DNA of 64,000 bases from Bordetella flabilis. GTDB lineage: Bacteria > Pseudomonadota > Gammaproteobacteria > Burkholderiales > Burkholderiaceae_B. The stretch is from contig NZ_CP016172.1 in assembly GCF_001676725.1 (NCBI RefSeq), positions 3,162,001 through 3,226,000 of the forward strand. The letters run 5' to 3'. Position 1 is the stretch's first letter; each line of letters begins with the position of its first letter. The notes under the pieces are model-generated. The model worked only from the letters and a program-made list of their open reading frames with translations, did not search any database and was not told the origin of the DNA. The position numbers were made by a program, and so were the translations under genes. This document shows, piece by piece, positions 55,553 through 63,340 of this stretch.

Positions 55553-56046
55553 TCGGCCGCTTGGGCCTCGCCGGTGATAAGCGCGCGCAGCAGGTGCATG
55601 GCCGTATGGATTTGACTGAAGCCCAAAGCCAGATAGAACACACCGACCGGCAGCGGAATATTGGGCATCAATTGATCCCAGGTCTGCCTCATGAGAACGA
55701 CTGCGTAATACGTCAAGACCAAGGAGAACAGCAGCATCACGATCGCGTTGACCTTGGTCGCCCAGAGGCGGGAGCGATCACTGAAGCGGTCCACCAGCAG
55801 ATCGATGCCCACATGGGCGTTCGTGCGGATCCCCAGCGGAATGGCCAGGAGCACCATCCAGATGAAGCACAGGCGTGGCACGTCGTAGCCCCACGCGATG
55901 GAGTCGTTCAATACGTAACGGAAGAACACCTGCAGCAGCAGGACTGCCGTCAATACCGCCATCGCGACGATCACGATGAAGGTTGACGCGCGGTCCATGC
56001 ACGACAGCACCGTGCAATACCGCTTGAACAGCGGCGAATCGGACAT
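55537..56046 (-). CDS. TRAP transporter small permease DctQ, system 1
   Basis: A 169-residue protein with four hydrophobic helices and NDSIAWGYDVPRLCFIWMV, the DctQ-type segment. It follows the receptor gene by 57 bp and overlaps dctM by 16 bp, giving order P-Q-M. Confidence 0.92.
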   Translation of the reverse strand: MSDSPLFKRYCTVLSCMDRASTFIVIVAMAVLTAVLLLQVFFRYVLNDSIAWGYDVPRLCFIWMVLLAIPLGIRTNAHVGIDLLVDRFSDRSRLWATKVNAIVMLLFSLVLTYYAVVLMRQTWDQLMPNIPLPVGVFYLALGFSQIHTAMHLLRALITGEAQAAEWSEA

Positions 56047-56103
56047 GGGTAATTCCCCTTATGGCGTCCCCGCTGTGCGCGGGGAGGCGACGTAGCGAAC
56101 GGC

Positions 56104-57123
56104 TTACTGGCAGCGCTTGATCGCGGCCTCGGCCACGTCCATCACCGGATCGCCCAGCGACGCGCGCATGGCCTTGTATACCGGCTGGGTCGCGGCGCGG
56201 AATCTCGCCAGTTCCGCCGCGGGGATTTCGTCGTACTGCATGCCCGCCTTGATCAAGCCTTCGCGCGCCGCCGCATTCGCTTTGGCCGACAGCTCGCGCT
56301 GCTTCTTGACGGCAATCGCAACGGCCTCCTTGACGGCGGACTGCTGTGCCGGGGACAGGCTCTCGAAGGCTTCCTTGTTCACGATGTAGCCAGCCCAGTC
56401 GAAGAAGTGGCCGGTGTTGGACAGATACTTCTGCACCTCGTCGAACTTGCGCTGCAGCATGTTGTCGTAGGGATTCTCCTGGCCATCGACGACGCGTTGC
56501 TGCAGGGCCTGGTACAACTCATTGATATCGACGGGCGTGGGATTGGCGCCCAGCGCCTTGAAGGTCTGCAGCCAGGCCTCGCCGGGCAGGGTGCGGATTT
56601 TCAAGCCTTTGATGTCGTCCACCGTCTTGATGGGACGAACGTTGTTCGTGACGTGCCGGGCGCCGATCGAACCCATGCCCAGCAGCAGAATGCCCTTCTC
56701 CGCCGCTCGCGATGCCAGATACTCGGTGAAGGGGCCATCCATTTCGCACGCGGCCTGTTCGGCGGAGGTGGCGCTGAACGGCAGTACCGCCGCCCCGAAC
56801 GCCGGCACGAGCTTATCGAAAAAGCCCAACGAACCCCATGCCATCTGGATCTGGTTGGTGCGAACCTGATCCACCTGCTCCATGGCACCGCCAAGGACGT
56901 TGTCCGGAAAAAGATCGACGCGGATCGTGCCATTCGACAGGCGTGCCACCTCGGTCTTGAAGGTTTGCATGGCTACGCTGGTGGAATGCGCCGCCGGAAA
57001 GGATCCGCTGGCCCGCCAGCGCACCTTGCTGTCCTCCGCATGCGCGGCGCCACCCGTCGCCATGGACCCCATGATCGCCATGAAGGCTAGGACCGGCCAC
57101 TTCCTCACGTGTTCGCGAAACAT
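56104..57123 (-). CDS. TRAP transporter substrate-binding protein DctP, system 1
   Basis: A 339-residue receptor with signal peptide (KWPVLAFMAIMGSMATGGAAHA). LKIRTLPGEAW has the ligand arginine, and GANPTPVDINELYQALQ and VVDGQENPYD are family motifs. ATG 57123 follows AAGGGG; upstream in-frame codons lack a leader. It is the first gene of the nine-gene operon, reading away from the imide-hydrolase-like gene. Confidence 0.93.
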   Translation of the reverse strand: MFREHVRKWPVLAFMAIMGSMATGGAAHAEDSKVRWRASGSFPAAHSTSVAMQTFKTEVARLSNGTIRVDLFPDNVLGGAMEQVDQVRTNQIQMAWGSLGFFDKLVPAFGAAVLPFSATSAEQAACEMDGPFTEYLASRAAEKGILLLGMGSIGARHVTNNVRPIKTVDDIKGLKIRTLPGEAWLQTFKALGANPTPVDINELYQALQQRVVDGQENPYDNMLQRKFDEVQKYLSNTGHFFDWAGYIVNKEAFESLSPAQQSAVKEAVAIAVKKQRELSAKANAAAREGLIKAGMQYDEIPAAELARFRAATQPVYKAMRASLGDPVMDVAEAAIKRCQ

Positions 57124-57244
57124 TTTTTCCCCTTGTTCGTGCATATGACCCGTCGCGGCGTTGCCGTGCGAATCGAATGAAGGCAATAGTAGGACAGCGG
57201 ACAAACCGGATAATCAGCAACAGCGTAAATTCATATTACACACT

Positions 57245-57262
57245 GCGTGAATAAAACAAAAC
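57245..57262. promoter_or_regulatory. GCGTGAATAAAACAAAAC motif
   Basis: This 18-bp sequence differs by a single extra A from GCGTGAATAAACAAAAC at 47339-47355. It lies about 120 bp before the first TRAP gene. The similarity in an otherwise GC-rich genome suggests a shared regulator site. Confidence 0.5.
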
Positions 57263-57358
57263 ATACTTTGGTGGTCCAATATGCGCAAGCCCTCGGGCGC
57301 AGATCGCACTCAACCAATTGTTTTAACTGATTTTTTTAGCTCACCTTCCACAGATTTC

Positions 57359-57377
57359 CGGTCTGACCACTCAGACC
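57359..57377. promoter_or_regulatory. Candidate GntR/FCD operator 1
   Basis: CGGTCTGACCA fits the TGGTCNGACCA dyad bound by several FCD-type GntR regulators (10 of 11). It is followed at once by CTCAGACC, so GGTCTGA and TCAGACC also form a 7-bp stem with a 4-nt loop. The regulator encoded at 60798-61526 is the candidate ligand. Confidence 0.55.
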
Positions 57378-57504
57378 ACGTAATTGGTGCATTTGCCATT
57401 TATAGGTGTTTACCCTGGATCAAGGACCTGCTCGCCGCGACTCAGGGTTACCCTAAGCCGATCTGCACGAACTTCGGACAGATCAGAGGCTTTTTTCCAA
57501 CGAC

Positions 57505-57515
57505 TGGTCAGACCG
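57505..57515. promoter_or_regulatory. Candidate GntR/FCD operator 2
   Basis: TGGTCAGACCG fits TGGTCNGACCA at 10 of 11 positions. It lies 41 bp before the hydrolase start codon and 146 bp downstream of operator 1, an arrangement compatible with repression by looping or roadblock. Confidence 0.5.
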
Positions 57516-57556
57516 CGGCGACGCTGGGCGCGGACCCCTATATGGAGAACGGACAA

Positions 57557-58441
57557 ATGAAGGAAATTCTTTGCGGTATCGGCGTGGACGTCGACGCGGT
57601 GGCCGGCTGGCTCGGGTCCTACGGCGGCGAAGATTCGCCGCTCGACATTTCGCGCGGCATGTTCGCTGGCGAAGTGGGCGTGCCGCGCCTGCTCAGCCTG
57701 TTCAGGAAATTGGACATGCGCACGACCTGGTTCGTACCCGGCCATTCGATGGAGACCTTCCCCGACCAGATCCGGGCCGTCGCCGATGGCGGCCACGAAC
57801 TGGGCCTGCACGGCTACAGCCACGAGAATCCCATCCACATGACGCGGCAACAGGAGCAGGACGTCCTGGATAAAACCATCGACGTCATGCTGAAACATAC
57901 CGGGCAACATCCGCGCGGCTACGTCGCCCCATGGTGGGAGCTGAGTCCCAATACCGCGGAGCTGCTGTTGTCGCGGAACATCAAGTATGACCACAGCTTC
58001 ATGCACCACGACTTCCTGCCGTATTACGTCCGCACCGGCGATTCGTGGACCAAGATCGACTACTCCAAGCCCGCCGCCCATTGGATGAAACCCTTGCAGC
58101 GCGGCAGCAACCTGACGCGCCTGGTAGAGATCCCGCCCAGTTGGTATCTGGACGATCTGCCGCCCATGATGTTCATCAAGAAGTCGCCGAACAGCCACGG
58201 CTTCGTGAACCCGCGCGACCTGGAAGAGATGTGGCGCGATCAGTTCGACTGGGTATACCGTGAAATGGACTACGCGGTGTTCACCCTGACCCTGCATCCG
58301 GACGTCTCTGGACGCCCGCAGGTACTGCTGATGCTGGAGCGCCTGATTTCCTACATTTCCTCGCACCCTGGCGTACGCTGGCTACCCTTCGACGAAATCG
58401 CCGACGACTTCATGCGGCGCAGTCCACCTCCTTCCGCCTGA
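57557..58441 (+). CDS. Polysaccharide-deacetylase-family hydrolase, PgdA (H. pylori)/cyclic imide hydrolase type
   Basis: A 294-residue cytoplasmic protein of the NodB fold. [47 protein letters not shown] and [10 protein letters not shown] match, as I recall it, the Helicobacter pylori PgdA protein nearly throughout. Metal ligands would be Asp13, His85 and His89. A Pseudomonas cyclic imide hydrolase of 293 residues belongs to the same group, and the catabolic context favours that role over peptidoglycan deacetylation. ATG 57557 is 9 bp after GGAG. It heads the five-gene operon. Confidence 0.82.
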   Translation: MKEILCGIGVDVDAVAGWLGSYGGEDSPLDISRGMFAGEVGVPRLLSLFRKLDMRTTWFVPGHSMETFPDQIRAVADGGHELGLHGYSHENPIHMTRQQEQDVLDKTIDVMLKHTGQHPRGYVAPWWELSPNTAELLLSRNIKYDHSFMHHDFLPYYVRTGDSWTKIDYSKPAAHWMKPLQRGSNLTRLVEIPPSWYLDDLPPMMFIKKSPNSHGFVNPRDLEEMWRDQFDWVYREMDYAVFTLTLHPDVSGRPQVLLMLERLISYISSHPGVRWLPFDEIADDFMRRSPPPSA

Positions 58442-58448
58442 TCCCGTC

Positions 58449-58733
58449 ATGTGCAGCCTGTGCGGGGCGCTCGGCCCCGGCATCTCCTGGGAACAGAATG
58501 GCCTGGATACGGCCGACGCGCCGCTCTGGCGCCGGCGGGAAGCGGCCGCGACCGCGCGCGAACTGTCCCGTCTGCTGCGACCGCTTCGCGTCACGGTCGA
58601 TGCCCATCCGGACTTCGGTTTCCTGATCTCGTTTCCCACCGGCGGCTCGCAGATCGCCAACGGCCTGGCGGATATCTGGCATGTCCTGGATAGCCGCGGG
58701 CTGGACATTCCCGACCCGCTGCGGCCCGCATGA
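58449..58733 (+). CDS. Small CxxC protein of the CobW-associated type
   Basis: A 94-residue protein opening MCSLCGALGPGISW, with one CxxC pair. I recall short proteins beginning MC-x-LCG encoded next to CobW GTPases in proteobacteria; their function is unknown. It lies 7 bp after the hydrolase gene and overlaps cobW by 4 bp (ATGA), so it is embedded in the operon. It could bind zinc or contact the GTPase. Residues 30-90 have no recognisable motif. Confidence 0.8.
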   Translation: MCSLCGALGPGISWEQNGLDTADAPLWRRREAAATARELSRLLRPLRVTVDAHPDFGFLISFPTGGSQIANGLADIWHVLDSRGLDIPDPLRPA

Positions 58734-59737
58734 ACGCCGACTCCCACCTGGACATCCCGCCGGTCCATGTACTGACCGGCCCCCTGGGCAGCGGCAAGTC
58801 CACCTTGCTCAACCGCCTGCTGCACACCGGCCTGGCGCCGGACACGGCGATTATTGTCAATGAATTCGGCGAGGCCGGCCTCGACCGCACCTTCATCCAG
58901 GAAAGCTCCGATGAAGTCCTGCTCATGGACAATGGGTGCATCTGCTGTTCGCTGCGCAGCGACCTCTCCGACACGCTGATGCGCCTGGCCGCACTGCGCG
59001 ACGAGCACGCCTGGTCCATGCGCCGCGTCATTATCGAGACCTCGGGCATATCCGATCCGATCCCCATCCTGCATACATTGCGTTCCGACAATCGGTTGCG
59101 GGACCGTTTCCGGGCGGGATCGGTGTTGTGCACCGTAGACGCGCAGGCGGGGGCCGCGGCATTGCGCGAACGCCCGGAGTACGTGGCCCAGCTCGGCGCT
59201 GCCGACCTGGCTTTGCTTACCAAGGCGGACCTGGTCGATGAACCGGCATTGCGTGACGTGTCGGCCGCGGTCGCCAGCGCCAATCCCCTCGCCAAGGTGG
59301 TGCGGACGAGGGAGGCGCTATACGACTACCTGGTCGACGCAGCCCCCCGCACCGACCACACATACGACCAGCTCGAATCACTCGTCCCGCCGGCGCGCCG
59401 CGCCCCCCACGGCGTACAACATATTGTGCTGCGCTATCCCGGCCCGCTCTCGTGGCCCTTGTTCGCCATCTGGTTGACCCGGCTGCTGTTCCTGCATGGC
59501 GACCGCATACTGAGGACAAAGGGCATTCTTTTCGATCGTGACCGCAACGCCTGGATAGGAGTGCACGCCGTGCGGCGTTTCCTGCACCCGCCCATCCACC
59601 TGAAACTGGAGAGACCGCCCGAATCGGGCTCGTGCCTGGTCTTCATCACGGACGGAATCGATCCCGCCCGCATTGCGCGGTCGTACGAGGAACTCTGGCA
59701 AGCGTCCTCGGGGCATCCCGCGGAACCCCTTTCCTGA
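58730..59737 (+). CDS. CobW/COG0523-family GTPase, putative metallochaperone
   Basis: A 335-residue G3E GTPase: Walker A GPLGSGKST, IVNEFGEAGLD switch region, the metal-binding GCICCSL (CxCC), IETSGISDP Walker B region and LTKADL for guanine binding. A CobW_C domain ends the protein. COG0523 proteins deliver zinc, cobalt or iron to client enzymes. The nearest client candidate is the metal-dependent hydrolase encoded first in this operon. Confidence 0.92.
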   Translation: MNADSHLDIPPVHVLTGPLGSGKSTLLNRLLHTGLAPDTAIIVNEFGEAGLDRTFIQESSDEVLLMDNGCICCSLRSDLSDTLMRLAALRDEHAWSMRRVIIETSGISDPIPILHTLRSDNRLRDRFRAGSVLCTVDAQAGAAALRERPEYVAQLGAADLALLTKADLVDEPALRDVSAAVASANPLAKVVRTREALYDYLVDAAPRTDHTYDQLESLVPPARRAPHGVQHIVLRYPGPLSWPLFAIWLTRLLFLHGDRILRTKGILFDRDRNAWIGVHAVRRFLHPPIHLKLERPPESGSCLVFITDGIDPARIARSYEELWQASSGHPAEPLS

Positions 59738-59768
59738 ACGCCGCGTTCTACGCATCCATCCCACAACG

Positions 59769-60782
59769 ATGACAAAAAAAGTCCTATTACTCGCCACCGG
59801 CGGCACGATCGCATCGCGCTACGATGCCGACCACGACGACGTCCGCGCCGTCGGACACGCGGATGACCTCACCCGCTGGGTACGGAGCCATACCCAGGGC
59901 ATCGATGTCGAGGCCAACGACATCATGACGGTCAACAGCTACCAGATGACGCTTGCCGACCTTTTCCGCATGGCTTGCGCGATCCGCCAGGCAGTGGACC
60001 GCGAAGACGTGGCGGGCGTCGTGGTCACGCATGGCACGGACACCATGGAGGAGTCCGTGTTCATGGCCGACCTTCTGGTCGACACCGAGAAGCCGATCGT
60101 TTTCACGGGCGCGCAACGCAGCGCCGATGATCCACACGCCGATGGTCCGGCGAACCTGCTTGACGCCATCCGGGTCGCCAGCACGCCGGCTGCCCGCGGT
60201 CATGGCGCACTGGTGGCATTCGGACAGGAGATCCACGCGGCGCGATGGGTCTCGAAAACCCATACATCCGCGCTGCGCGCCTTCCAATCGCCCGGCAAAG
60301 GCCCACTGGGTATCGTGGATGGAGAACGGGTGGTTCTCCACTATCCTCTGGACCGGCACGCGAAAATGGCATGCGAGGCGATCGAACCCCGGGTGGACCT
60401 CCTTCGCCTGTACGTAGGGGCGGATGCCCGTTTCATCGATTGCGCGGTCGCCACCGGAGCCCGCGCCCTTGTGCTGGAGGCGTTCGGCCGCGGCAATGCC
60501 ACTGCGGCCGTACTTGAAGGCATACAGCGCGCGGTGGCGCGCGACATTCCGGTGATTGTCACCTCGCGCTGTCCACAAGGGTTGGTGGAACCCGTCTACG
60601 GCGGAAGTGGCGGAGCGGCCCTGGCCCGCGCCGGTGCCCTGTTTGCGCCAGGAATCAGCGGCATCAAGGCGCGCATTCTGCTGTCCGCGCTGCTCGGCCG
60701 TTCGCCGTCGCCCGAGACGTTACGGACGGGCCTCTTGTCATTTCTGGAGCAAGCGTTCAACATGCGCTCACCCAGTGAATAG
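59769..60782 (+). CDS. L-asparaginase-family amidohydrolase
   Basis: A 337-residue asparaginase/glutaminase-fold enzyme. LLATGGTIAS supplies the nucleophilic Thr, VVTHGTDTMEES the second Thr-Asp pair, and TGAQRSADDPHADGPANL the adjacent loop. There is no signal peptide, so it is cytoplasmic. It hydrolyses a side-chain-type amide; in this operon a half-amide such as succinamate or maleamate is a plausible substrate beside asparagine. It starts 31 bp after cobW. Confidence 0.9.
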   Translation: MTKKVLLLATGGTIASRYDADHDDVRAVGHADDLTRWVRSHTQGIDVEANDIMTVNSYQMTLADLFRMACAIRQAVDREDVAGVVVTHGTDTMEESVFMADLLVDTEKPIVFTGAQRSADDPHADGPANLLDAIRVASTPAARGHGALVAFGQEIHAARWVSKTHTSALRAFQSPGKGPLGIVDGERVVLHYPLDRHAKMACEAIEPRVDLLRLYVGADARFIDCAVATGARALVLEAFGRGNATAAVLEGIQRAVARDIPVIVTSRCPQGLVEPVYGGSGGAALARAGALFAPGISGIKARILLSALLGRSPSPETLRTGLLSFLEQAFNMRSPSE

Positions 60783-60797
60783 AGCAGAAAAGCGCCC

Positions 60798-61526
60798 ATG
60801 CTGAAAGCGCCCATGCCGAAACTTTCCACGCCGGAAATGATCGTCCGCACCATTCAGAAAATGATTCAACGCGGTCGATTCCAACCGGGCCAGAAGCTTC
60901 CCGGCCAACGCGAGCTTGCCGAACACCTGAATGTCAGCCGCGCCTCGCTGCGAGAGGCGCTTTCGACCCTGGAAGCCCTGGATCTGGTGCGCACGCGCGC
61001 CGGCCAGGGAACCTATATCCATGATCGAAAGCTTGCCAAGCCCCTGCCCATGCATGATTGGAAGTTTGCCGATCAGTATGCGCTGTCGGAGGTCTATGAA
61101 TTCCGTTATTTCACGGAAACGGCGGCGGCCCGTCTGGCCGCCGTGCAGATAGAAGATCGTGAAATCGCAACACTGCGGGAATATCACGCGAAACTCGCGC
61201 GAGCGCTGCAGGAAGAAGATGTGATGGTCAGCACCAGCCACGATTACGAATTCCATCGGTACATCATGCTCTGCTCGCGCAATCGACTCTTTGTCGACCT
61301 TTACGATCGCTTCCAGAAGATCTTTCACGAAACCCAGATGCTGCCCTATGCGAGGCACGAACGCCTGAGCGAAGTGATCGAGGAACACGGCCGGATAGTG
61401 GAAGCCATTGCGAGGCGCGACGGAGACGCCGCCGCCGATTGCCTGGGCCAGCACCTGCTCAACGCGACCGAAAGGATCGGCATTCCGATGACGCGGGTTG
61501 GCCCCGGCGCCGACCGCAAACCCTGA
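60798..61526 (+). CDS. GntR-family (FCD) transcriptional regulator
   Basis: A 242-residue FadR-like regulator: HTH with PGQKLPGQRELAEHLNVSRASLREALSTLE and a wing TRAGQGTYI, then an FCD domain with EFRYFTETAAARLAA, HDYEFHRYIM and EEHGRIVEAI carrying the Asp/His metal-ligand pattern. ATG 60798 or 60813 could start it. It is the last gene of the operon, 15 bp after the asparaginase gene. Two TGGTCNGACCA-like dyads before the operon are likely targets. Confidence 0.92.
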   Translation: MLKAPMPKLSTPEMIVRTIQKMIQRGRFQPGQKLPGQRELAEHLNVSRASLREALSTLEALDLVRTRAGQGTYIHDRKLAKPLPMHDWKFADQYALSEVYEFRYFTETAAARLAAVQIEDREIATLREYHAKLARALQEEDVMVSTSHDYEFHRYIMLCSRNRLFVDLYDRFQKIFHETQMLPYARHERLSEVIEEHGRIVEAIARRDGDAAADCLGQHLLNATERIGIPMTRVGPGADRKP

Positions 61527-61575
61527 TTTCGCGCGGCGCCGCCGTGGCGCGCGCGCGCGCGCTGGCCGTCCGCCC

Positions 61576-62517
61576 CTAGGCGGCCCGCTGGTAGTAGATG
61601 TTCTGCGGATGGCGCGCTTCGGCGAAGAAGAACCAGCGCTCCGCCAGCAGGCCCAGGTACTGGATCGCGAAGGCCGCCGCCAGTACGGTGACAGGCGCCG
61701 TGCGGGACGAGGCCAGCAGCACCAGCACGAAGGGAACGATGAAAGCGCCCAGCAGGAAGCCGCCCTTCACCACGGCCAGCGTCGCCGCGCTCCTGCCGTG
61801 GAAGAACTCCCGCATATTGAACGAACTGGACGTAAAGCCCTGCGACTTCTGCACCACCTTCTGCGCCTGGATGCCGGTCGCGCTTTGCACGGTCGAGCGC
61901 GGGTGCAGCCGCGCATTGCGTGCCAGGGAAGCCAGCCGCGACAGCGCGCCCGCCGCCGTGAAAATGCAGGCGCAGGGGCCGAGGACCGCCACCAGCGACG
62001 TCTCGGTCGCGGCGGCCACCAGGGTCGCGAGCGTGAAGCCCGAAGCGCAGCCCAGCAGCACGAAGTTGACCAGGGTGTACGGGCTGGCCCATTCCTGCAG
62101 GAAGCGCAGGCAGGCATAGATCATGGCGGTGCACAGGTACAGCACCGCGGCCCCCAGCACCGCCAACAGTCCAACGACGAGGGAATACGGCAGTGCCAGC
62201 CAATGCATGGCGCCATACGCGAACGTCAGGGCGAGGAAGGCCGGCACCGCCAGGCACTCACGCGATAGCCAGGATGTGCGCCACATCGCGATGGCGCGCC
62301 AGGCGCGTTCCGGATGGCCCAGGTGAAAGAAGGACGCCAGCAGCCCCAGGGCGCCCAGCACCACGGAAACCGTGGCGCCCGCCACGAAGAAGGACCGCGC
62401 CGGCATCGCCAGCAGGCCCGCCGTGGCGGCCGATTGCATGGCCACGAGCGCGATCAACAAGCCTTGCGCCGCGCCACACAGTGTCGTCAGGAACACGACC
62501 GAAAACGGAGGCCGCAT
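61576..62517 (-). CDS. DmsC-type membrane anchor subunit of a molybdoenzyme
   Basis: A 313-residue protein with eight or more hydrophobic helices, of the DmsC/SoeC family. SFFHLGHPERAWRAI is the conserved loop after the second helix. It anchors the catalytic and iron-sulfur subunits to the inner membrane and exchanges electrons with quinones. It is the last gene of the A-B-C operon, 69 bp after the iron-sulfur gene, and its 3' end faces the GntR gene. Confidence 0.9.
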   Translation of the reverse strand: MRPPFSVVFLTTLCGAAQGLLIALVAMQSAATAGLLAMPARSFFVAGATVSVVLGALGLLASFFHLGHPERAWRAIAMWRTSWLSRECLAVPAFLALTFAYGAMHWLALPYSLVVGLLAVLGAAVLYLCTAMIYACLRFLQEWASPYTLVNFVLLGCASGFTLATLVAAATETSLVAVLGPCACIFTAAGALSRLASLARNARLHPRSTVQSATGIQAQKVVQKSQGFTSSSFNMREFFHGRSAATLAVVKGGFLLGAFIVPFVLVLLASSRTAPVTVLAAAFAIQYLGLLAERWFFFAEARHPQNIYYQRAA

Positions 62518-62586
62518 CGAATATCTCCTTAAGAGCGGGAACCGGGCGCCATCGGCCCGCGGCCCTGCCCGCTTGCGTTGATCGGA

Positions 62587-63330
62587 TCAGTGGGCACGGG
62601 CGGCGGCAGCCAGGTCAAGTTGGCCGCTGGCCAATTGTGCCTCGAGGTCGGCCGCGGGCGCGGCCTGCGCCGCGGGCCCGCACGAACAGGACGACGAACC
62701 GCAGCCCTGCGCTTCGGTCTTGCGGCGCGGCAGATAGTGGTTCGCCGGGCGGGTATCCCATTCCGGCATCAGTGCATAGCCGCCGCGCTCGCGTATGGCC
62801 TGCGATACCTCCGAGTCCGGATCGTGGATGTCGCCGAACAGGCGCGCCGAGGTCGGACAGGCCAGCACGCACGCGGGCTTGCGGTCCCGTTCGGGCAGCG
62901 CTTCGTTATGGATGCGGTCCTCGCACAAGGTGCACTTGGTCATCTCCTTGCGCTTGGGATCCAACTCGCGCGCGCCATACGGACAGGCCCACGCGCAGTA
63001 GTTGCAGCCGATGCACTTGTCGTAGTCCACCAGCACCAGGCCGTCGGCTTCCCGCTTGTAGCTGGCCCCGGTGGGACACACCGGCACGCAAGGCGGATCC
63101 TCGCAATGCAGGCAGGACTTCGGGAAATGGATGGTGTCGGTCAGCGGAAATTCGCCGGCCTCGTAGGTTTGCACGCGGTTGAAGAAATTGCCGCTCGGAT
63201 CGGCGTCATAGGCGCGCTCGTCGGCCAGGCTGCCAGCCTCGCCCGAGGTATTCCATTCCTTGCAACTGGTCACGCAGGCGTGGCAGCCCACGCACACGTT
63301 CAGGTCGATCACCAATGCCATCTGGGTCAT
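62587..63330 (-). CDS. DmsB/SoeB-type four-cluster ferredoxin subunit
   Basis: A 247-residue electron-transfer subunit with four cysteine clusters: CVGCHACVTSC, CLHCEDPPCVPVC, CIGCNYCAWAC and CTLC...CVLAC, each joining the four [4Fe-4S] sites. The segments YLPRRKTE and EWDTRPANH look more like cytoplasmic sulfite dehydrogenase SoeB than DMSO reductase DmsB, in my recollection. The C-terminal 35 residues add a short Cys-rich stretch, CGSSSCSC, beyond the usual end. Confidence 0.92.
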   Translation of the reverse strand: MTQMALVIDLNVCVGCHACVTSCKEWNTSGEAGSLADERAYDADPSGNFFNRVQTYEAGEFPLTDTIHFPKSCLHCEDPPCVPVCPTGASYKREADGLVLVDYDKCIGCNYCAWACPYGARELDPKRKEMTKCTLCEDRIHNEALPERDRKPACVLACPTSARLFGDIHDPDSEVSQAIRERGGYALMPEWDTRPANHYLPRRKTEAQGCGSSSCSCGPAAQAAPAADLEAQLASGQLDLAAAARAH

Positions 63331-63340
63331 GTCGGCTTCC

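Larger units (their letters stand above)
57124..57556. promoter_or_regulatory. Divergent regulatory region between TRAP operon and imide-hydrolase operon
   Basis: A 433-bp gap, AT-richer than the rest of the window between about 57190 and 57420. The frame upstream of the hydrolase is open from 57281 but reads through unconserved sequence without a leader, so I treat it as untranslated. The gap contains the GTGAATA motif and two FadR-type dyads, listed separately. A partial dyad ATTCA...TGAAT spans 57229-57252. Confidence 0.55.

Noticed and set aside
57281..57556. N-terminal extension of the imide-hydrolase-like protein
   Set aside because: The 92 added residues have no leader or domain and cover the candidate operators; the conserved family N-terminus starts at 57557 with a good ribosome site.
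62576..62590. Fnr box (TTGATCGGATCAG) between the molybdoenzyme genes
   Set aside because: Half-site spacing is 3, not 4, and it lies inside the operon at the dmsB-like stop, not at a promoter.
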